NCBI GenBank assembly: GCA_021776795.1
Contig: JAJFFC010000012.1
Span: 380,359 to 444,358 of the forward strand
Origin: Planctomycetota bacterium
GTDB lineage: Bacteria > Planctomycetota > UBA1135
Reading direction: 5' to 3'
DNA: 64,000 nt
The notes under the pieces are model-generated. The model worked only from the letters and a program-made list of their open reading frames with translations, was not told the DNA's origin and did no database searches. Positions 25,967 to 35,324 of the stretch are shown in pieces. Each line of letters starts with the position of its first letter. Position 1 is the first letter of the stretch. A program made the position numbers and the translations under genes.

Positions 25967-26844
25967 TCCTTCTTCGCTTCCTTCACCGGAGCCCAGCGCG
26001 TTTGGCACTGGAAGTCGTGGATTTCGAGCGAGCGCACCGGCATCGCTTGCGGTAGAGCGCTGTCCAAGATGTCCACGATCTGCGGCACATTGCGGCCGTC
26101 GAAGGTCTTCCATGCCTGCAGCTCGAAGCGCTGGAAAGGAAGTGCCTCTGAATCTGCGGGAGCTTCTTCCAGAGGGTTCGGCGGCTTACCAAAGTCCAAC
26201 ATGGTGGGGAGCAGGCCATCTTGTTGGTGCGCTACCTCGAGACGGAAAGGAACCCATGAGCCGTCGGCCCGGCGCAGTTCTCCGCTCAGCACCGAACGCT
26301 TGGCCTCTTCTTCGCCTTGAGGGGGAAGCCACTGCAAGGAACGACTGCGCATTTCCATTTGCGCAACATCCAAAATCAATAGCAAGTCCTGACACAAATC
26401 AAGCGCTTCGTCGATGCTCTCACGGTCCTTGGCGAATTCGTGTCCATTCAACAACTGGCGCTCGCCCTCTGCTTCCTTCAGCCAATAATCTCGGCCATCA
26501 AAGCCTTTGTCGATGCGCCCGCGTTCTGGGTCATCGATGCGCAATCCAATCGATTCGCCATCACGCTGGCGATAGTCGAGAGTGAAACCGACTTCGCGCG
26601 GGCTTTCGCCGCGATCGCGCAGGTACACCTGCAGTTGAAAGCCATCCACCAGCCGCCGTTGCTCACTCTTAAACTGATCCTGGGCCAGTTGGCGCAAGAA
26701 GGCCACGGCCTTGGGGTCACTCTTGGCCGGAAGCGCAGGGGTGACCTCGGCCTGCGCGACCGGGGCAGCTGGAGCCGACTGGGCATCGGCAACCTCGACC
26801 TGGCAAGAGGCGAGAAGGAGAACTACAGAAAGGAGGCTGGACAT
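25963..26844 (-). CDS. Predicted lipoprotein, beta-rich, unknown function
   Basis: 293 residues. The signal MSSLLSVVLLLASC is a good lipobox with Cys14. After an Ala/Pro-rich linker (about 20-45) the rest is a beta-strand-rich domain: VDGFQLQVYLRDRGESPREVGFTLDYRQRDGESIGLRIDDPERGRIDKGFDGRDYWL. This loosely recalls LolA/LolB-type or DUF4292-like outer-membrane lipoproteins, but no firm family is evident. It is convergent with mutL (4-base overlap) and divergent from the M16 pair, with a 41-base gap between starts. Confidence 0.65.
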   Translation of the reverse strand: MSSLLSVVLLLASCQVEVADAQSAPAAPVAQAEVTPALPAKSDPKAVAFLRQLAQDQFKSEQRRLVDGFQLQVYLRDRGESPREVGFTLDYRQRDGESIGLRIDDPERGRIDKGFDGRDYWLKEAEGERQLLNGHEFAKDRESIDEALDLCQDLLLILDVAQMEMRSRSLQWLPPQGEEEAKRSVLSGELRRADGSWVPFRLEVAHQQDGLLPTMLDFGKPPNPLEEAPADSEALPFQRFELQAWKTFDGRNVPQIVDILDSALPQAMPVRSLEIHDFQCQTRWAPVKEAKKD

Positions 26845-26885
26845 GGCTCGGATGAGAGGTGTCTCTCGCCTAGGATACGTGCCTG

Positions 26886-28172
26886 ATGGCCTACTCGCAG
26901 ACCATTCCTCAAACCGTGGCGGTAGCGCCCGGCGTCACCCTGCTGATGCTCCCCGAGCCGCGATTCAAGCGCGCGCGCGTGAGCATGTTGGCGGATCTTC
27001 CTCTCGATGAGGGCCGCGCCGCACGCTCGCTCCTGCTCGACGTTCTCGAGCAGGGCTCAGCCCGCCATCCAGGGCGCGTTGCCCTGGCGCAGGCCGAACA
27101 GGCTGCCTATGGCGCACGGGTCATGATGGGCCGCGGCAGCGCCATGGAGCGGCATCGAACGCGGCTGGGCATCGAGGTCGTCGGCCAACGATTCCTCCCA
27201 GAGGGCGAAGTGGTTTTACCGCCAGCCCTTGCTCTGGCCGGTAGCCTGTGGCAGGAGCCATGGCGCGGCGATCAGGGCGAGCTGTTCCGCGCCGAAATCG
27301 TCGACCGTGAGCGCGAGTTGCTGCTGCAACGCATTCGTGAGCGCATCGATCACCGTTCGGAGTGGGCCGAAGAGCGCTTCCTGCAGCACCTTTGCCCCGA
27401 CGAGCCCTTGGGGCTTCTGTCCTGGGGTAGTGAAGAAGATGTTCTCGCTGTGACCATGGATGACATGGAGCGCGAGCGCCTGCGTTTGCTGAACGAGGCC
27501 GAGGTCCTGGTCCTCGCGATTGGCCCGCTGCAGGCCGACGACCTCTTGCCCTGGCTGCGCGAAATGTTCCCGGGTGACCGCAAGCCTTGGCAGCCGCCAG
27601 CGCAGGAATTGCGCGAGGCGGGGGAGTTACGCATGGTGCGCGAAGAACTCGACCTCGATCAAGCGCAGTTTCATATGGGTTTCCGCTTGCCGCCACCGCC
27701 AGATCCGCAACAACGGGCAGCGCTGCAAGTCGCCAACGTCATCTTTGGCGGAGGCGTGACCGGCCGCCTGTTCCGAGTCGTGCGCGAAGAGCGTTCCTTG
27801 GCCTATGGCATCGGCAGCATGCTGCGTCCGAGGAAAGGCCTGATGACGGTCGCTGCAGGCATCGACGCCAACGCCGCCGACGAAGTGCAAGACGCTGTGT
27901 TGGAGCAGTGGCAAGACTTGGTCCAACAGGGACCAACGCCAGAAGAAATGAGCACCGCCATGGTCGCCATTCTGGACCGCTTGGCAGCCGTCGCCGATGA
28001 CGCCGGTAGTCTTGGCGCCTTCCATCAACGCGAATTCCATCGCGGAACTCATCTCACTCCGGCAGCGTGGGCCGAGCACCTGCAAGCGGTGACGCCGGAG
28101 CAAGTCGCCCAAGCGGCTTCCTTGTGGAAAGCCGATTTGCGCTACCTCCTAGCCCCGGAAAGCAAGGCATGA
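26886..28172 (+). CDS. M16-family peptidase-like protein without a zinc site (YfmF-like)
   Basis: 428 residues with the two-domain M16 fold. LDVLEQGSARHPGRVALAQAEQAAYGARVMMGRG stands where active M16 peptidases carry HxxEH, so no metal site is present. The C-terminal R/Y region is FGGGVTGRLFRVVREERSLAYGIGSM, as expected in M16 partners. It is followed at once (ATGA) by an intact M16 peptidase. Such inactive/active pairs (e.g. bacterial YfmF/YfmH, mitochondrial MPP) form heterodimers, so this is probably the substrate-binding subunit. Confidence 0.82.
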   Translation: MAYSQTIPQTVAVAPGVTLLMLPEPRFKRARVSMLADLPLDEGRAARSLLLDVLEQGSARHPGRVALAQAEQAAYGARVMMGRGSAMERHRTRLGIEVVGQRFLPEGEVVLPPALALAGSLWQEPWRGDQGELFRAEIVDRERELLLQRIRERIDHRSEWAEERFLQHLCPDEPLGLLSWGSEEDVLAVTMDDMERERLRLLNEAEVLVLAIGPLQADDLLPWLREMFPGDRKPWQPPAQELREAGELRMVREELDLDQAQFHMGFRLPPPPDPQQRAALQVANVIFGGGVTGRLFRVVREERSLAYGIGSMLRPRKGLMTVAAGIDANAADEVQDAVLEQWQDLVQQGPTPEEMSTAMVAILDRLAAVADDAGSLGAFHQREFHRGTHLTPAAWAEHLQAVTPEQVAQAASLWKADLRYLLAPESKA

Positions 28173-29461
28173 AAATCCTGCAAACTTTGCAACACCCCTT
28201 GGCGGGCGAAACCGTCGTCCTTGCCGAAAGTGCCCATGGCGTGCGTTTGGCCTTGTGCCCAACCCCCGGCTTCTCCGCGGCTTCGGCTCACTTCGGGTTG
28301 CGCTTCGGCTCTGCCGATACCCGCTTTCGCATGCCCGACGGCCGCCAGGTCGAGGTGCCCGATGGCTCGGCGCATTATCTGGAGCACAAGTTGTTTGAAG
28401 GCCGCGAAGAAAAGGTCTTCGACCGCTTCGGGCGCCTTGGCGCGAGCTTTAATGGCGGCACCGGATTTCACGCCACGACCTATCACTTTGAATCTTCCGG
28501 CCACTTTGAGCCGTGCTTAGAAGTGTTGACCGACTTTGTGCAGCACCCTCTGATTACGCAAGAGCGCGTCGACAAGGAGCGCGGGATTATTGAACAGGAA
28601 GTGCGCATGTACGACGACCACCCCGCTTATCGTGGGATCTTTTTGCTGCACCAAGCGCTCTATCACAACCTGCCGATTCAGGTGTCGCCCGGCGGTCGTG
28701 TGGCCGATGTTCACGTCATTACTGCTGCCGATTTGCAATCTTGCTTCGATGGCTTCTATCGTCCGCAAGACATGTGCTTGTCCTTGGCCGGAGACTTCGA
28801 TCCGGAGCAGGTGCTTCATTTTGTTGACCAGCACCTAGACCTGCCGCCACGCGAGGTTGCTGAGCGCACCCCCTTGTCCGAACCTGGGAAACCTCAACAT
28901 GCATGGCTAGAGGAGAGTTTTCCGGTGAGTCGGCCCCAGGTCTACATCGGGTTCCGCGAACCAGCAGGGGTTGGGTTGGGGGCCCCGCGCATGGAGCGCC
29001 GCATCTTGTCGAGTTTGATCTTAGATTTGATCTTTGACCGTTCCTCGGAAATCCATGAGCAGCTGTACCGCGATGGCATCGTCGATGACAGCTTGTCTTG
29101 TTACTGGACCGATGACGCCTCTTGGGGCCATGTGGTCATTCAAGCCGTGCACGATGAGCCCAAGGTCTTTGTCGACGCCATCCAACAGGCGCTCACGCGC
29201 TTTGCCGCCGACGGACCTTCGCGCGAAGACGCCGAGCGCCTGCGCCGTGCCGCCTATGGTGCTTCCGTCAGTTCCTTGCAGACGCCCTCGGCTTTGGCTA
29301 GTAGCTTGTTGCGTGGCATGATGGACGATGACCAGCCTTTTGCGACTCTAGATTTCTTGGCGCAAATGGACTTCGAGCAACTGAGTGCTCGCGCTCGCGA
29401 AATGTTCGGTGAGGAGCGTCGTGCGGTAGCGATTTTGCAGCCGGGCGAACGTAGCGAATAA
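28169..29461 (+). CDS. M16-family zinc peptidase, catalytic partner (YfmH-like)
   Basis: 430 residues. The inverted zinc motif is HYLEH (HxxEH) in DGSAHYLEHKLFEGREEKVFDRFGRLGASFNGGTG, with the third ligand Glu in KERGIIEQEVRMYDD, 70-80 residues later as usual. The second domain contains DRSSEIHEQLYRDGIVDDSLSCYW. It starts within the stop of the inactive M16 gene (ATGA at 28169), so equimolar expression is likely. There is no signal peptide, suggesting a cytoplasmic oligopeptidase or processing peptidase. Substrate unknown. Confidence 0.9.
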   Translation: MKILQTLQHPLAGETVVLAESAHGVRLALCPTPGFSAASAHFGLRFGSADTRFRMPDGRQVEVPDGSAHYLEHKLFEGREEKVFDRFGRLGASFNGGTGFHATTYHFESSGHFEPCLEVLTDFVQHPLITQERVDKERGIIEQEVRMYDDHPAYRGIFLLHQALYHNLPIQVSPGGRVADVHVITAADLQSCFDGFYRPQDMCLSLAGDFDPEQVLHFVDQHLDLPPREVAERTPLSEPGKPQHAWLEESFPVSRPQVYIGFREPAGVGLGAPRMERRILSSLILDLIFDRSSEIHEQLYRDGIVDDSLSCYWTDDASWGHVVIQAVHDEPKVFVDAIQQALTRFAADGPSREDAERLRRAAYGASVSSLQTPSALASSLLRGMMDDDQPFATLDFLAQMDFEQLSARAREMFGEERRAVAILQPGERSE

Positions 29462-29470
29462 GGCATCGCC

Positions 29471-30400
29471 ATGGCCGCACGAGTGTTTCTGCTAGGCCCA
29501 ACGGCTTCTGGGAAAACTTCCTTGGGAGTTGCCCTAGCCAAAGAGCTCGATGCAGAAATCCTCTCGTTAGATTCCATGCTGGTCTATCGCGATTTAAATA
29601 TCGCCACGGCAAAGCCAACGGCCGCAGAACAAGGGGGCGTGCCGCACCACCTCATGGATTTGGTGAGCGTGGACCAGGGCTTTTCGGTGGCGCAATACCG
29701 TGAAGCTGCCTTGGCTGCCGAAGCCGAGGTGCGCTCGCGTGGCAAGCGCGTTCTTTATGTGGGCGGGACCCCGATGTGGTTGCGCGCCCTGGTGCATGGC
29801 CTGGTCGAAGTGCCGCCGGTGCCACAGGAAATTGAGCAAGAGCTGCAACAGCAGTGGGCTTCTACGAATGGCCCTGCGCAAATCCGCAAAGCCCTGCAGC
29901 AGGTCGATCCCGAAGTGGCGGAGCGCATTCATCCTCACGATGAGCGCAGGCATATCCGGGCCTTAGGGACCTACCGCGCCACCGGGCGCTCTCTGGGCGA
30001 TTGGCAGGGGCAGTGGAAGCCGGATCAGCATGCCCTCGGGGAACTTGCCTTGTGCTTAGATTGGCAGCGTGAAGCCTTGCATGCGCGGCTGACCAAGCGC
30101 TTATCGATGATGGAGGACGAAGGCTTGTTCGCGGAAGTTCAGACCCTGGCCGACAATCCAGGTTTTGGTCCCACAGCTGCCAAAGCCATTGGCGTTTCCG
30201 CCGTCTTGCGTCATTTCCAAGGAGAACTTGCCTGCGCGGAAGCCTTGGCTGAAACTTTGCGCGCAACCAAAACTTTGGTGCGGCGCCAAGCGACCTGGTT
30301 GCGCCGCTTCCCAGATTTACGTCGGCTCGAAATGCAGGAAGAGGAAGCCCCCTCAGCGCTGCTCGCGCGCGCCATGTCCGCGCTTGCCACCGAGCTCTAG
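29471..30400 (+). CDS. miaA: tRNA dimethylallyltransferase
   Basis: 309 residues. The P-loop is LLGPTASGKTSLGVALA (residues 7-23), followed by ILSLDSMLVYRDLNIATAKP, which binds the tRNA and the isoprenoid, then GVPHHLMDLV, FSVAQYREAA and VLYVGGTPMWLRALVHGL. These are all MiaA landmarks. It prenylates A37 of tRNAs reading UNN codons. It starts 9 bases after the M16 stop. Its last 48 bases overlap the end of the convergent EEP-family gene. Confidence 0.95.
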   Translation: MAARVFLLGPTASGKTSLGVALAKELDAEILSLDSMLVYRDLNIATAKPTAAEQGGVPHHLMDLVSVDQGFSVAQYREAALAAEAEVRSRGKRVLYVGGTPMWLRALVHGLVEVPPVPQEIEQELQQQWASTNGPAQIRKALQQVDPEVAERIHPHDERRHIRALGTYRATGRSLGDWQGQWKPDQHALGELALCLDWQREALHARLTKRLSMMEDEGLFAEVQTLADNPGFGPTAAKAIGVSAVLRHFQGELACAEALAETLRATKTLVRRQATWLRRFPDLRRLEMQEEEAPSALLARAMSALATEL

Positions 30401-31318
30401 GTCGACCACAAAGCCGCGGTGGTCGCTGTACATCCATGGCATCAGGCGAAAGTTTTTTAGATTCAGGTCGCCCTTGCCGAGCGCATGATCAATCGGCAGT
30501 CGCATGAACTTGCCCGGAAGCATGCCCCAACTCGACAAATAGCCCTGACCTCGGCGAGCATGTTGCAAACCACCAACTCGTTCTAGGTCACGGAATTCAG
30601 CGGCCCATGGCGTAGAGTTGAGATCGCCCATCACGACGCACTGATCTGGGTCTGCAGCCCATGCCGCGATTTGGCGCAATGCTGGGCGATGGGAGTTTCG
30701 GGTTGGTACGCGGCTGTGGGCAGTAATCAGGGTGAAGCGGCGGCGCTCGACGACGACCTCGGCAGAAATGACTTCGCGGCCGCCAGGAACACCGACCACG
30801 CGCTTTTCCTCTAGAGGCCAGCGCGAGGCAATCAGGACATCGCCCTTGGGGGCGCGATGGCGGAAGGCATATCCAGGAAGGCGCCAATCCATATCCGCGC
30901 TCATTTCGCCGAGACAAATGATGTCTGGGGGGTCTTTTGCCAAATACGCTTCCGCTGCCCGAAGCGCCATTTCGTCGTGGTGGACGTTGAACCACATCAT
31001 CGAGAGTTGGCTCGGATCCTCGAGATCGACCACCTGCGGCGGGCGCATGGTCCAAAGCATGACTGCGCTGTGGCACAAAACCATGGTGATTGCCAAGGCT
31101 TGCACCAGTCCTGGACGCCAGAAGGCACCGCCAACTTTGGGCACAAAGCGCACCAGCAACCATGTCGCAACCCAGCATGCGCCGAGATACAACTGGAAAT
31201 GTGCAAATAGGCTCAAATTAGTCTCAAAACACCCGGCAAGTGCAAACAAGCTCACGCCGACCTGGGCTCCTGCCAGGATGCGCAGGAAGCGGCCACGGTG
31301 GCGGCGGGGGCCTTTCAT
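30353..31318 (-). CDS. Membrane-anchored endonuclease/exonuclease/phosphatase (EEP) family protein
   Basis: 321 residues. The first ~110 residues hold three hydrophobic segments (AGAQVGVSLFALAGC, YLGACWVATWLLVRFV, LVQALAITMVLCHSAVML). The EEP catalytic domain follows: MMWFNVHHD, DIICLGEMSADMDW, FTLITAHSRVP, QCVVMGDLNSTPWA, PIDHALG and YSDHRGFVVDL. This order matches VanX-like/YafD-type membrane EEP proteins. The fold hydrolyses phosphodiesters or phosphomonoesters; the substrate (nucleic acid, phospholipid or other) is not deducible. It overlaps miaA at the 3' end. Confidence 0.82.
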   Translation of the reverse strand: MKGPRRHRGRFLRILAGAQVGVSLFALAGCFETNLSLFAHFQLYLGACWVATWLLVRFVPKVGGAFWRPGLVQALAITMVLCHSAVMLWTMRPPQVVDLEDPSQLSMMWFNVHHDEMALRAAEAYLAKDPPDIICLGEMSADMDWRLPGYAFRHRAPKGDVLIASRWPLEEKRVVGVPGGREVISAEVVVERRRFTLITAHSRVPTRNSHRPALRQIAAWAADPDQCVVMGDLNSTPWAAEFRDLERVGGLQHARRGQGYLSSWGMLPGKFMRLPIDHALGKGDLNLKNFRLMPWMYSDHRGFVVDLELGGKRGHGAREQR

Positions 31319-31382
31319 GATTCAGAGCATAGAGAAGAGGAGTTTCCCCTTCCAACGCGCTATCCTGCGCGTAAGTAAGCCG

Positions 31383-32564
31383 ATGAGTTCCCCTAATGAT
31401 TTCCCAGATTTGGGTGGCCGCAAGCCACCTCCCACACCGCGAAGGCAGGCCCCGCAAGGCGGCCCTCAACTTCCGGATTTCCCGAAACGCGCGATTGTGA
31501 TTGGCGGCATGATTGTGGTGCTGCTCCTCGTCGTCGTTGGCGCCTTCATCACCGGTAAAGGTGGCATCATCGAGGTGAAAGACACCGAAGTTGCCGTGGT
31601 GGTGAACTATCTGACTGGCTCAGAAGAGATCATTAACCAGCCGGGCTTCACCATCTTCTTCCCGCTAGTCTCGCAGGCTTTCGTCTTCGATAAGTCGCCG
31701 AACAAGTTCATGATGGAAGGCGAACGCGACATAGATGCCAATCATGTTTCCAAGCTCACCGTCCGCGCCAACGATGGCTCGAACTTCTGGTTTGAAACTC
31801 TGGAGATTCAGTACCGCATCATTCCGGGCAAGGCCGATATCGTCCTTCATGACTCGGGACCTGGCGAGGCCTTCAAGGAAAACTGGATCCGTGCCTTTGC
31901 TCGTTCCGTATTGCGTGATGAGTTCGGCCGCTACTCTGCAGAAGAAGTCGCCGACCCTAGTACCTACAACATCGCAACGCAAGCTGCCCAGGATCGTTTG
32001 AACGTCATGCTCGATCCGCATGGCATTTCGATTATTCAAATCATTACGCCGAAACCCAAGTTTGTAGAGCGCTATGAACGCGCGATTGAAGACCGCAAGG
32101 TGGCCAACCAAGAGGTGGAAAAACTAAAGGCCAAGGCGCAACAGTTAAAGCGCGAACGCGAACGGCGTCTTGCCAACATCGATCGTGACAAGGCCACCGA
32201 TTACGAACAGCTGCTTGGTACGCTCGAAGCCAATCGAATCTCCGCAGAGAAAGATGCGGTTCGTACCATGAAAGATGCCGATGCTTACAACATCGAGATT
32301 TCTGCCTCGGGCCGCTCGAAAGAGAAGCGTCTGACCCAGGAAGCACGCGGCCTAGAGCAACAGGCGCGTAAAGAAGCGGAAGGCTTGGTGGCCAAGGTGG
32401 AAGCCTTGGCGGCTCGCGGTGACATTCTGGTCCGCGAAGCTCTTGCCGAACAGCTTTCTCGTATTCGCTTTGAAATCGTGCCTTACCGGCGCGATCCCGC
32501 TCCGACGCGAGTCGAGCTCTTGGGCCAAAGCCCGCTTCAAGGAGCCCTGGAGGGGAACCGATGA
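31383..32564 (+). CDS. SPFH/band-7 membrane protein (HflK-like)
   Basis: 393 residues with a Pro-rich cytoplasmic start (residues 10-33), one membrane helix (about 36-58, VIGGMIVVLLLVVVGAFI) and a band-7 domain (about 62-240). A charged coiled coil follows: NQEVEKLKAKAQQLKRERERR. It ends with an HflK/flotillin-like C-terminal segment. The frame is open for 651 bases upstream, but the ATG at 31383 starts just before the membrane helix and avoids overlapping the divergent EEP gene. It pairs with the next gene, which begins in its stop codon (ATGA). Such pairs form large membrane rings; an FtsH link is possible but not shown here. Confidence 0.83.
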   Translation: MSSPNDFPDLGGRKPPPTPRRQAPQGGPQLPDFPKRAIVIGGMIVVLLLVVVGAFITGKGGIIEVKDTEVAVVVNYLTGSEEIINQPGFTIFFPLVSQAFVFDKSPNKFMMEGERDIDANHVSKLTVRANDGSNFWFETLEIQYRIIPGKADIVLHDSGPGEAFKENWIRAFARSVLRDEFGRYSAEEVADPSTYNIATQAAQDRLNVMLDPHGISIIQIITPKPKFVERYERAIEDRKVANQEVEKLKAKAQQLKRERERRLANIDRDKATDYEQLLGTLEANRISAEKDAVRTMKDADAYNIEISASGRSKEKRLTQEARGLEQQARKEAEGLVAKVEALAARGDILVREALAEQLSRIRFEIVPYRRDPAPTRVELLGQSPLQGALEGNR

Positions 32565-33625
32565 AAAAGCTGATTACCATCATTGTTATCCTGATTTTGC
32601 TACCAATCCTTTTCACCATTCTGGTGAAGCGGGTGCCGCCAGCCACGATTGGCGTGAAGCAGAATCAATGGGCAGGTGCCGGTATTGTCGCGAAGGACTA
32701 CCCCACCGGCTTTCACATCGGCGTCAGTGGAGTGCACAAGTGGTACTTCCTGCCAGCAAAAACTCACTTTCTCCACTTCAACAGTGAACGCGGAAGCAGT
32801 GGAGGCACCGATGACTGGGCTTTGCCTCTCGAGATTCGTACCACCGACAACAACGTCGTGAGTTTCGAACTGTCGATCTCCTACAAGATTATCGATACGG
32901 AAGCCCACCTGATTGTCGACGAAGGTATGCAACATGATTATCGCGATCGTGTGCGTTCCACGGTGACGGCTGTCTTGCGCCGCGAACTGCCGAACCTCAC
33001 TTCCGAGGACTTGCAGGACACCGATGTCCGTTTGGGTCGCGTTCTGTCGACCTTGCCCGTCTTGAACGAAGATCTGAAGGAATTCCACTGTGTGGCGGAC
33101 TCGATCTTGATTCGTCGGATTCGCTTCCAAAATGAGTACGAAGAGAAGCTTCAGGAGAAGCAGTACCTTCGCCAGAAGGCCTTGCTCGACAATGCGCAAA
33201 CCGGCGTTGCCGAAGAAGAGAAAACGGTCAACTTGATCGAGAAGCAGATTGTGGCTGCCGAGCTGACTCTCATCCAAAACTGGGATAAGCGCGTGCAAGA
33301 GAAGAAGTCGGAATACGACGTCTTGATTGCCACGATTGTTGCGGATGCCGAAGTCTATGCCGCTGAAGTGCGCGCCCAAGGCTCGGCAGAAGCGGTGATC
33401 TCTGAGGCAAATGGTCGCCTAGCGGTAGAGAAGGCCGAAGCTTTGCGCAACGAGTTGCGCACGGCAGCGCTGAACTCGGAAGGCGGTCGCATCCTGCTGG
33501 GCCTGGAAGCGGCACAGAATCTAAACATCCCGTCGGTGACGCTGAATAGCGATGACCCCGCGGTGCCAATGATTCTGGACCTCGGGCAGCTCACGCGGAT
33601 GCTCGTCGGCGAGACCAAGGAGTAA
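32561..33625 (+). CDS. SPFH/band-7 membrane protein (HflC-like)
   Basis: 354 residues. An N-terminal membrane helix is at residues 3-23 (KLITIIVILILLPILFTIL). The band-7 domain (about 25-220) includes NQWAGAGIVAKDYPTGFHIGV and VVSFELSISYKIIDTEAHLIVDEG. A coiled coil with EEYEEKLQEKQYLRQKALLDN follows, then an Ala/Glu-rich helix and a hydrophobic C-terminus. It overlaps its partner by ATGA. The two proteins are only distantly alike, as in HflK/HflC, and probably assemble together. Confidence 0.83.
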   Translation: MKKLITIIVILILLPILFTILVKRVPPATIGVKQNQWAGAGIVAKDYPTGFHIGVSGVHKWYFLPAKTHFLHFNSERGSSGGTDDWALPLEIRTTDNNVVSFELSISYKIIDTEAHLIVDEGMQHDYRDRVRSTVTAVLRRELPNLTSEDLQDTDVRLGRVLSTLPVLNEDLKEFHCVADSILIRRIRFQNEYEEKLQEKQYLRQKALLDNAQTGVAEEEKTVNLIEKQIVAAELTLIQNWDKRVQEKKSEYDVLIATIVADAEVYAAEVRAQGSAEAVISEANGRLAVEKAEALRNELRTAALNSEGGRILLGLEAAQNLNIPSVTLNSDDPAVPMILDLGQLTRMLVGETKE

Positions 33626-33637
33626 TCTCCTTGAGGC

Positions 33638-33664
33638 AACGGGGGCGCTTTTAGCGCTCCCGTT
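33638..33664. terminator. Stem-loop between convergent band-7 and antiporter genes
   Basis: A 12-bp stem with one G-U pair, AACGGGGGCGCT / AGCGCTCCCGTT, closes a TTT loop. It sits between the two convergent genes and includes the antiporter stop codon. T tracts on either side are short, so termination may be partly Rho-dependent. Confidence 0.6.
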
Positions 33665-35324
33665 TGCGCAATAGAGAGAGCACTTCGGTGCGCTCTACCA
33701 GACCGACTAGCTTGCCTTCCTGATCCACCGCGGCAGCAATGTCGCCGGGGAACTCTTGGAAGAAGATCTTGGCGTGATCGAGGTCTTCTCCCACGGTTAG
33801 GGCGCTTTCCTCGGCACCCAAGGTCGCCAAGTCTTCTGCCGTCACCAAGCTGGCCGTGGTGCGGTCATAGGCCACCTTGCTCAGTTCGGCGAGCGAAATC
33901 AGGCCGACCAAGCGGCGCTCCGGATCAATCACCGGATACATGCTGAAGGGAGAGCTGTTGGCGAAGCGCAAGATGTCGTCCATGGTGGCTTCGCGAGGCA
34001 GGGCGGCCACATTCGGGCGCATGAAGCGGCCTACCGTGCCGGCGGGAGCAGCCTCTTGGGCTTTCTCATGCCCGGAACCGCGCAAGGTGCGGCCAATCGA
34101 GGCGAGCAAACTATCGGCGCTGCCGCTGTCGGGGTTGTGGGTGAGTAGGTTGCCCAGGCTGACCTCGCCTGCAGCCACCGCCACGCGCTTGACCAAAATG
34201 GGTCCAATCAGTTCAAAGATGACCACCGAGCCTAAAATCACACTCAGGATGGTTTCGGCGAGTTCTGGGCTATAGCGGCCCACGTAGTTGGCCAGCGCGA
34301 TTGCCGCGCCAGCCTGACACAACAATCCCAGACCCATGGGCACGCGTTCACCGGTCTTGCGGCTGCCATCTCCGTCAGCATCTCCGCCAAGGCCAAGGCG
34401 CATGCTCAAGACTTTGCCAGCCGAGCGGGCGAGGACATAACACACGACCACCAAAATGTTGTCGCCGAGCTTTTCGAAGTTGAGGTGGCTACCACTGAGG
34501 ACGAAGAACAACACAAAGGCTGGTTGCGCATAGACGTCCATGCCTGCAGTCACGCGGGGGAAGAAGCGAGAGCGGTTGGCGACCACCGCACCGGTGACCA
34601 AGAAGGCCAACATATGGGGTACCTCGGTGTAATTGCATACGCCAATCGTCAGGAAGATGATCGCCAATAGAGGGACGGCATCGTTCTCGCGGCCGACCTG
34701 CTCTTGCAGGAAAATCAGGAAGTGGCCCGCAATCAAACCGATCAGCAAGGATCCGGTCAAATCCCAAACTGGTGCGAGGACGCTGGCTTCACCGCCATCA
34801 ATCGCCATCAAGGCCAGCAATGCTAGCTCGAATAAGAAAATCGCCCAAATATTGGATAGTGCGGTGAGGCGCTTTAATGCACGCGTCACCGGGCCCTTGG
34901 CCTGGAATTCATGCAGGACCTCCAAGGTGGTGGCAGGAGCCACCGCAATGCCCAAGATGCCCAGGATTAAGCCTCCGGCGAAGGAGCCCAGGGCCAGGCC
35001 GCAAGTGAGGCCGACCAAGCCCGCGGTGATGCCTGCGTCGAGAAAAGAAACACGCGCCAAACGGCCCAGGCCACGGCTATTGGGGCCGGTCGTGAACTGG
35101 CCACCTAAGACGAACAAGGCCAAGGCCATCGCCAGGGCATTGATCGGGGTGTTGAAGGTACTCAGTTGTTCATGATCAATGCGCAACGGCCCCTCGAACA
35201 GGTGAATCACAATGCCTGCCGCCAAATACCCGGTCAAGGTCGGGAGGCGCAACATACGCGCCAGCCAGCCACCCACCACACCAGCGGCGAGGAGCAATCC
35301 AAGAAGGGTTAGTCCAGCAAGCAT
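33651..35324 (-). CDS. CPA2-family cation:proton antiporter with C-terminal CBS pair
   Basis: 557 residues. The first ~390 residues form a 12-13 helix CPA2 (Kef/Na+/H+) transporter: LPTLTGYLAAGIVI, ILGIAVAPATTLEVLHEF and ALSNIWAIFLFELALLALM. Two CBS domains follow at about 430-557 (GRFMRPNVAALPREATMDDILRFANSS and DLVGLVERTEVLSLLRKRE). CBS pairs bind adenine nucleotides and gate transport. It is the last gene of the recJ-yqaA-polA run, abutting polA exactly. The transported ion is not evident. Confidence 0.85.
   Translation of the reverse strand: MLAGLTLLGLLLAAGVVGGWLARMLRLPTLTGYLAAGIVIHLFEGPLRIDHEQLSTFNTPINALAMALALFVLGGQFTTGPNSRGLGRLARVSFLDAGITAGLVGLTCGLALGSFAGGLILGILGIAVAPATTLEVLHEFQAKGPVTRALKRLTALSNIWAIFLFELALLALMAIDGGEASVLAPVWDLTGSLLIGLIAGHFLIFLQEQVGRENDAVPLLAIIFLTIGVCNYTEVPHMLAFLVTGAVVANRSRFFPRVTAGMDVYAQPAFVLFFVLSGSHLNFEKLGDNILVVVCYVLARSAGKVLSMRLGLGGDADGDGSRKTGERVPMGLGLLCQAGAAIALANYVGRYSPELAETILSVILGSVVIFELIGPILVKRVAVAAGEVSLGNLLTHNPDSGSADSLLASIGRTLRGSGHEKAQEAAPAGTVGRFMRPNVAALPREATMDDILRFANSSPFSMYPVIDPERRLVGLISLAELSKVAYDRTTASLVTAEDLATLGAEESALTVGEDLDHAKIFFQEFPGDIAAAVDQEGKLVGLVERTEVLSLLRKRER

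Noticed and set aside
30732..31382. N-terminal extension of the HflK-like protein
   Set aside because: The extension is opposite the EEP gene, Arg/Ser-rich and unlike band-7 proteins; the ATG at 31383 precedes the membrane helix directly.
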